A DNA stretch of 64,000 bases from Branchipolynoe longqiensis (lineage: Eukaryota > Annelida > Polychaeta > Phyllodocida > Polynoidae). The notes under the pieces were generated by a model. That model worked only from the letters and a program-made list of their open reading frames with translations. It made no database searches and had not been told where the DNA came from. The translations under genes and the position numbers were made by a program. The stretch lies in assembly GCA_030323885.1 (NCBI GenBank), contig CM059203.1, forward strand, positions 1,674,001 to 1,738,000, in the 5' to 3' direction. Below, in pieces: positions 63,115-64,000 of the stretch; the stretch's first letter is position 1, and each line of letters begins with the position of its first letter.

Positions 63115-63425
63115 TTTTTTTCTGGTCCATTAGTTGTTTAAGCAGGGGAAATTTCAGTCATAGACAACTGGTCTTCCTCATCCCACTGCTGGTCGATAGA
63201 AAGCCCGAGCCTACACTTTTACCGACCCAAGGGATTTTTAACCTCCCACACCACATAGACATGGTATGAGAGCAACCGGCCTTTGATGACACTCTAAGTT
63301 ATACACAGCAGTGGAAATCCAAATTGGCAGAGCTGGGGGCACGGGGAATTGAACCGCCCACCCTCTGGTTAGGAGTCTGACCTAGAAAAAAGTCAGACAC
63401 TCTAACCACTCAGCCACAGAGAACG
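63115..63425 (-). mobile_element. Full-length SINE type 2 with T6 tract
   Basis: On the - strand, from 'gttctctgtggctgagtggt' (63423) through 'gtctgacttttttctaggtc' and 'gcggttcaattcccc' to the tail 'cttaaacaactaatgg' and a T/A run (63110-63120). Confidence 0.8.
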
Positions 63426-63610
63426 CCATGTGACACTGGTGCCAGGCATTCTACTTCCCGTTCCATACTAAAGCTATTTTCGCCCATATTTAGACTACGT
63501 TGTCGTTCACCCCTGTACTGGAAGTATGGGGTTAATCTTTTATCTAGTCCTTGTCCTGATATGAGCTCAGACATAGTTAAAACTCCATTCAGTCACTCAC
63601 CATGTGTCTT

Positions 63611-64000
63611 AAGCCGTGTTCACACACACAACTTTAGGCCGACTTAGATAAGGTGAATTAGATGAAGCGAATTAATGGCACATTCACACACACCGAGTAT
63701 TGGGCGGTTTAAGCCGGAAATCGATATCTGCCCATGAGCAAGTCCATACTAACCAGAGGCAGTTTTGGTTAGTCGACGTCGGCACGAGAGAGTGTGGGTT
63801 CGACCTAGATCTGTTTTGACTGAATCGTATTGTTTCGGAACGGTCAAAACTTCTGCTGGGCAGTGAAACCCTAAAAATAAATGATGACAAAAATATTTGT
63901 GAACAGCTAGCAGTTTCATAGAGCAAATTTACCGGAAAGTCAACAAACTCAGGTCTCGACTGTGACGTCCTTAATCCGCCTCATCTAAACCACTACCGTC
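63611..64000 (+). mobile_element. MITE left part, cut by the window end
   Basis: It starts 'ttaagccgtgttcacacaca' and 'caactttaggccgacttag', with 'gaattagatgaagcgaatta'-type words; it resembles the Harbinger-type start. 'attcacacacacc' recurs near 63692. The right end is outside the window. Confidence 0.45.

Overview
This window is eukaryotic, non-coding-rich DNA. It has no bacterial operons or ribosome-binding sites, most open frames are broken, and nearly everything recognisable is a transposable element or a tandem repeat. The mix points to a lophotrochozoan invertebrate, most likely a mollusc: tRNA-derived SINEs, a PIF/Harbinger transposon with many MITEs, a Polinton/Maverick fossil, tyrosine-recombinase (Ngaro/DIRS-like) retroelements, an RNase H-bearing LINE, and a SINE module (33040-33195, 40535-40770) resembling one I associate with gastropod and bivalve genomes. 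The host assignment is an inference from repeat content.

Layout. 1-1630 holds decayed MITE and SINE pieces. 1634-5064 is a Harbinger transposon with a MADF-type protein, a truncated transposase and GC-rich subterminal arrays; a second transposase remnant lies at 5294-6545. 6546-8397 is a 5'-truncated LINE. 9090-12201 is a 5'-truncated Ngaro-like element: reverse transcriptase, RNase H and tyrosine recombinase, followed by B1-A2-B2 split repeats. 12202-28667 is a large, much-invaded Polinton. It carries protein-primed DNA polymerase B (broken), packaging ATPase (C-terminal part), two small proteins, an apparently whole integrase with a chromodomain, and structural proteins. Between polymerase and ATPase it contains about 7 kb of diverged tandem repeats and MITEs. 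28668-33400 is MITEs, SINEs and a 750-bp microsatellite. 33441-33924 is the only good candidate for a host exon. 35020-37812 is a compact, near-pristine gag-only element with A1-gag-B1-A2-B2 architecture. 38000-64000 is almost entirely SINEs, MITEs (often nested) and minisatellites, including a 2.3-kb array at 42165-44460.

How the parts relate. Several non-autonomous families can be matched to machinery types. AGGCCCTGTCACA-type MITEs with TAA/TTA target duplications fit the Harbinger system. Elements with palindrome-headed A repeats fit tyrosine-recombinase retroelements. TTAA- and TA-duplicating MITEs have no autonomous partner here. The most unusual signals are: (1) one palindrome-headed A repeat design shared by full, gag-only and roughly 190-bp elements; (2) MITE families that each amplify their own short word through their subterminal DNA; (3) core modules shared by MITEs with unrelated ends; and (4) a tRNA-derived SINE with a T6-T7 tract between its A and B boxes in every copy that has a head. 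All family calls are by eye and were not searched against databases.
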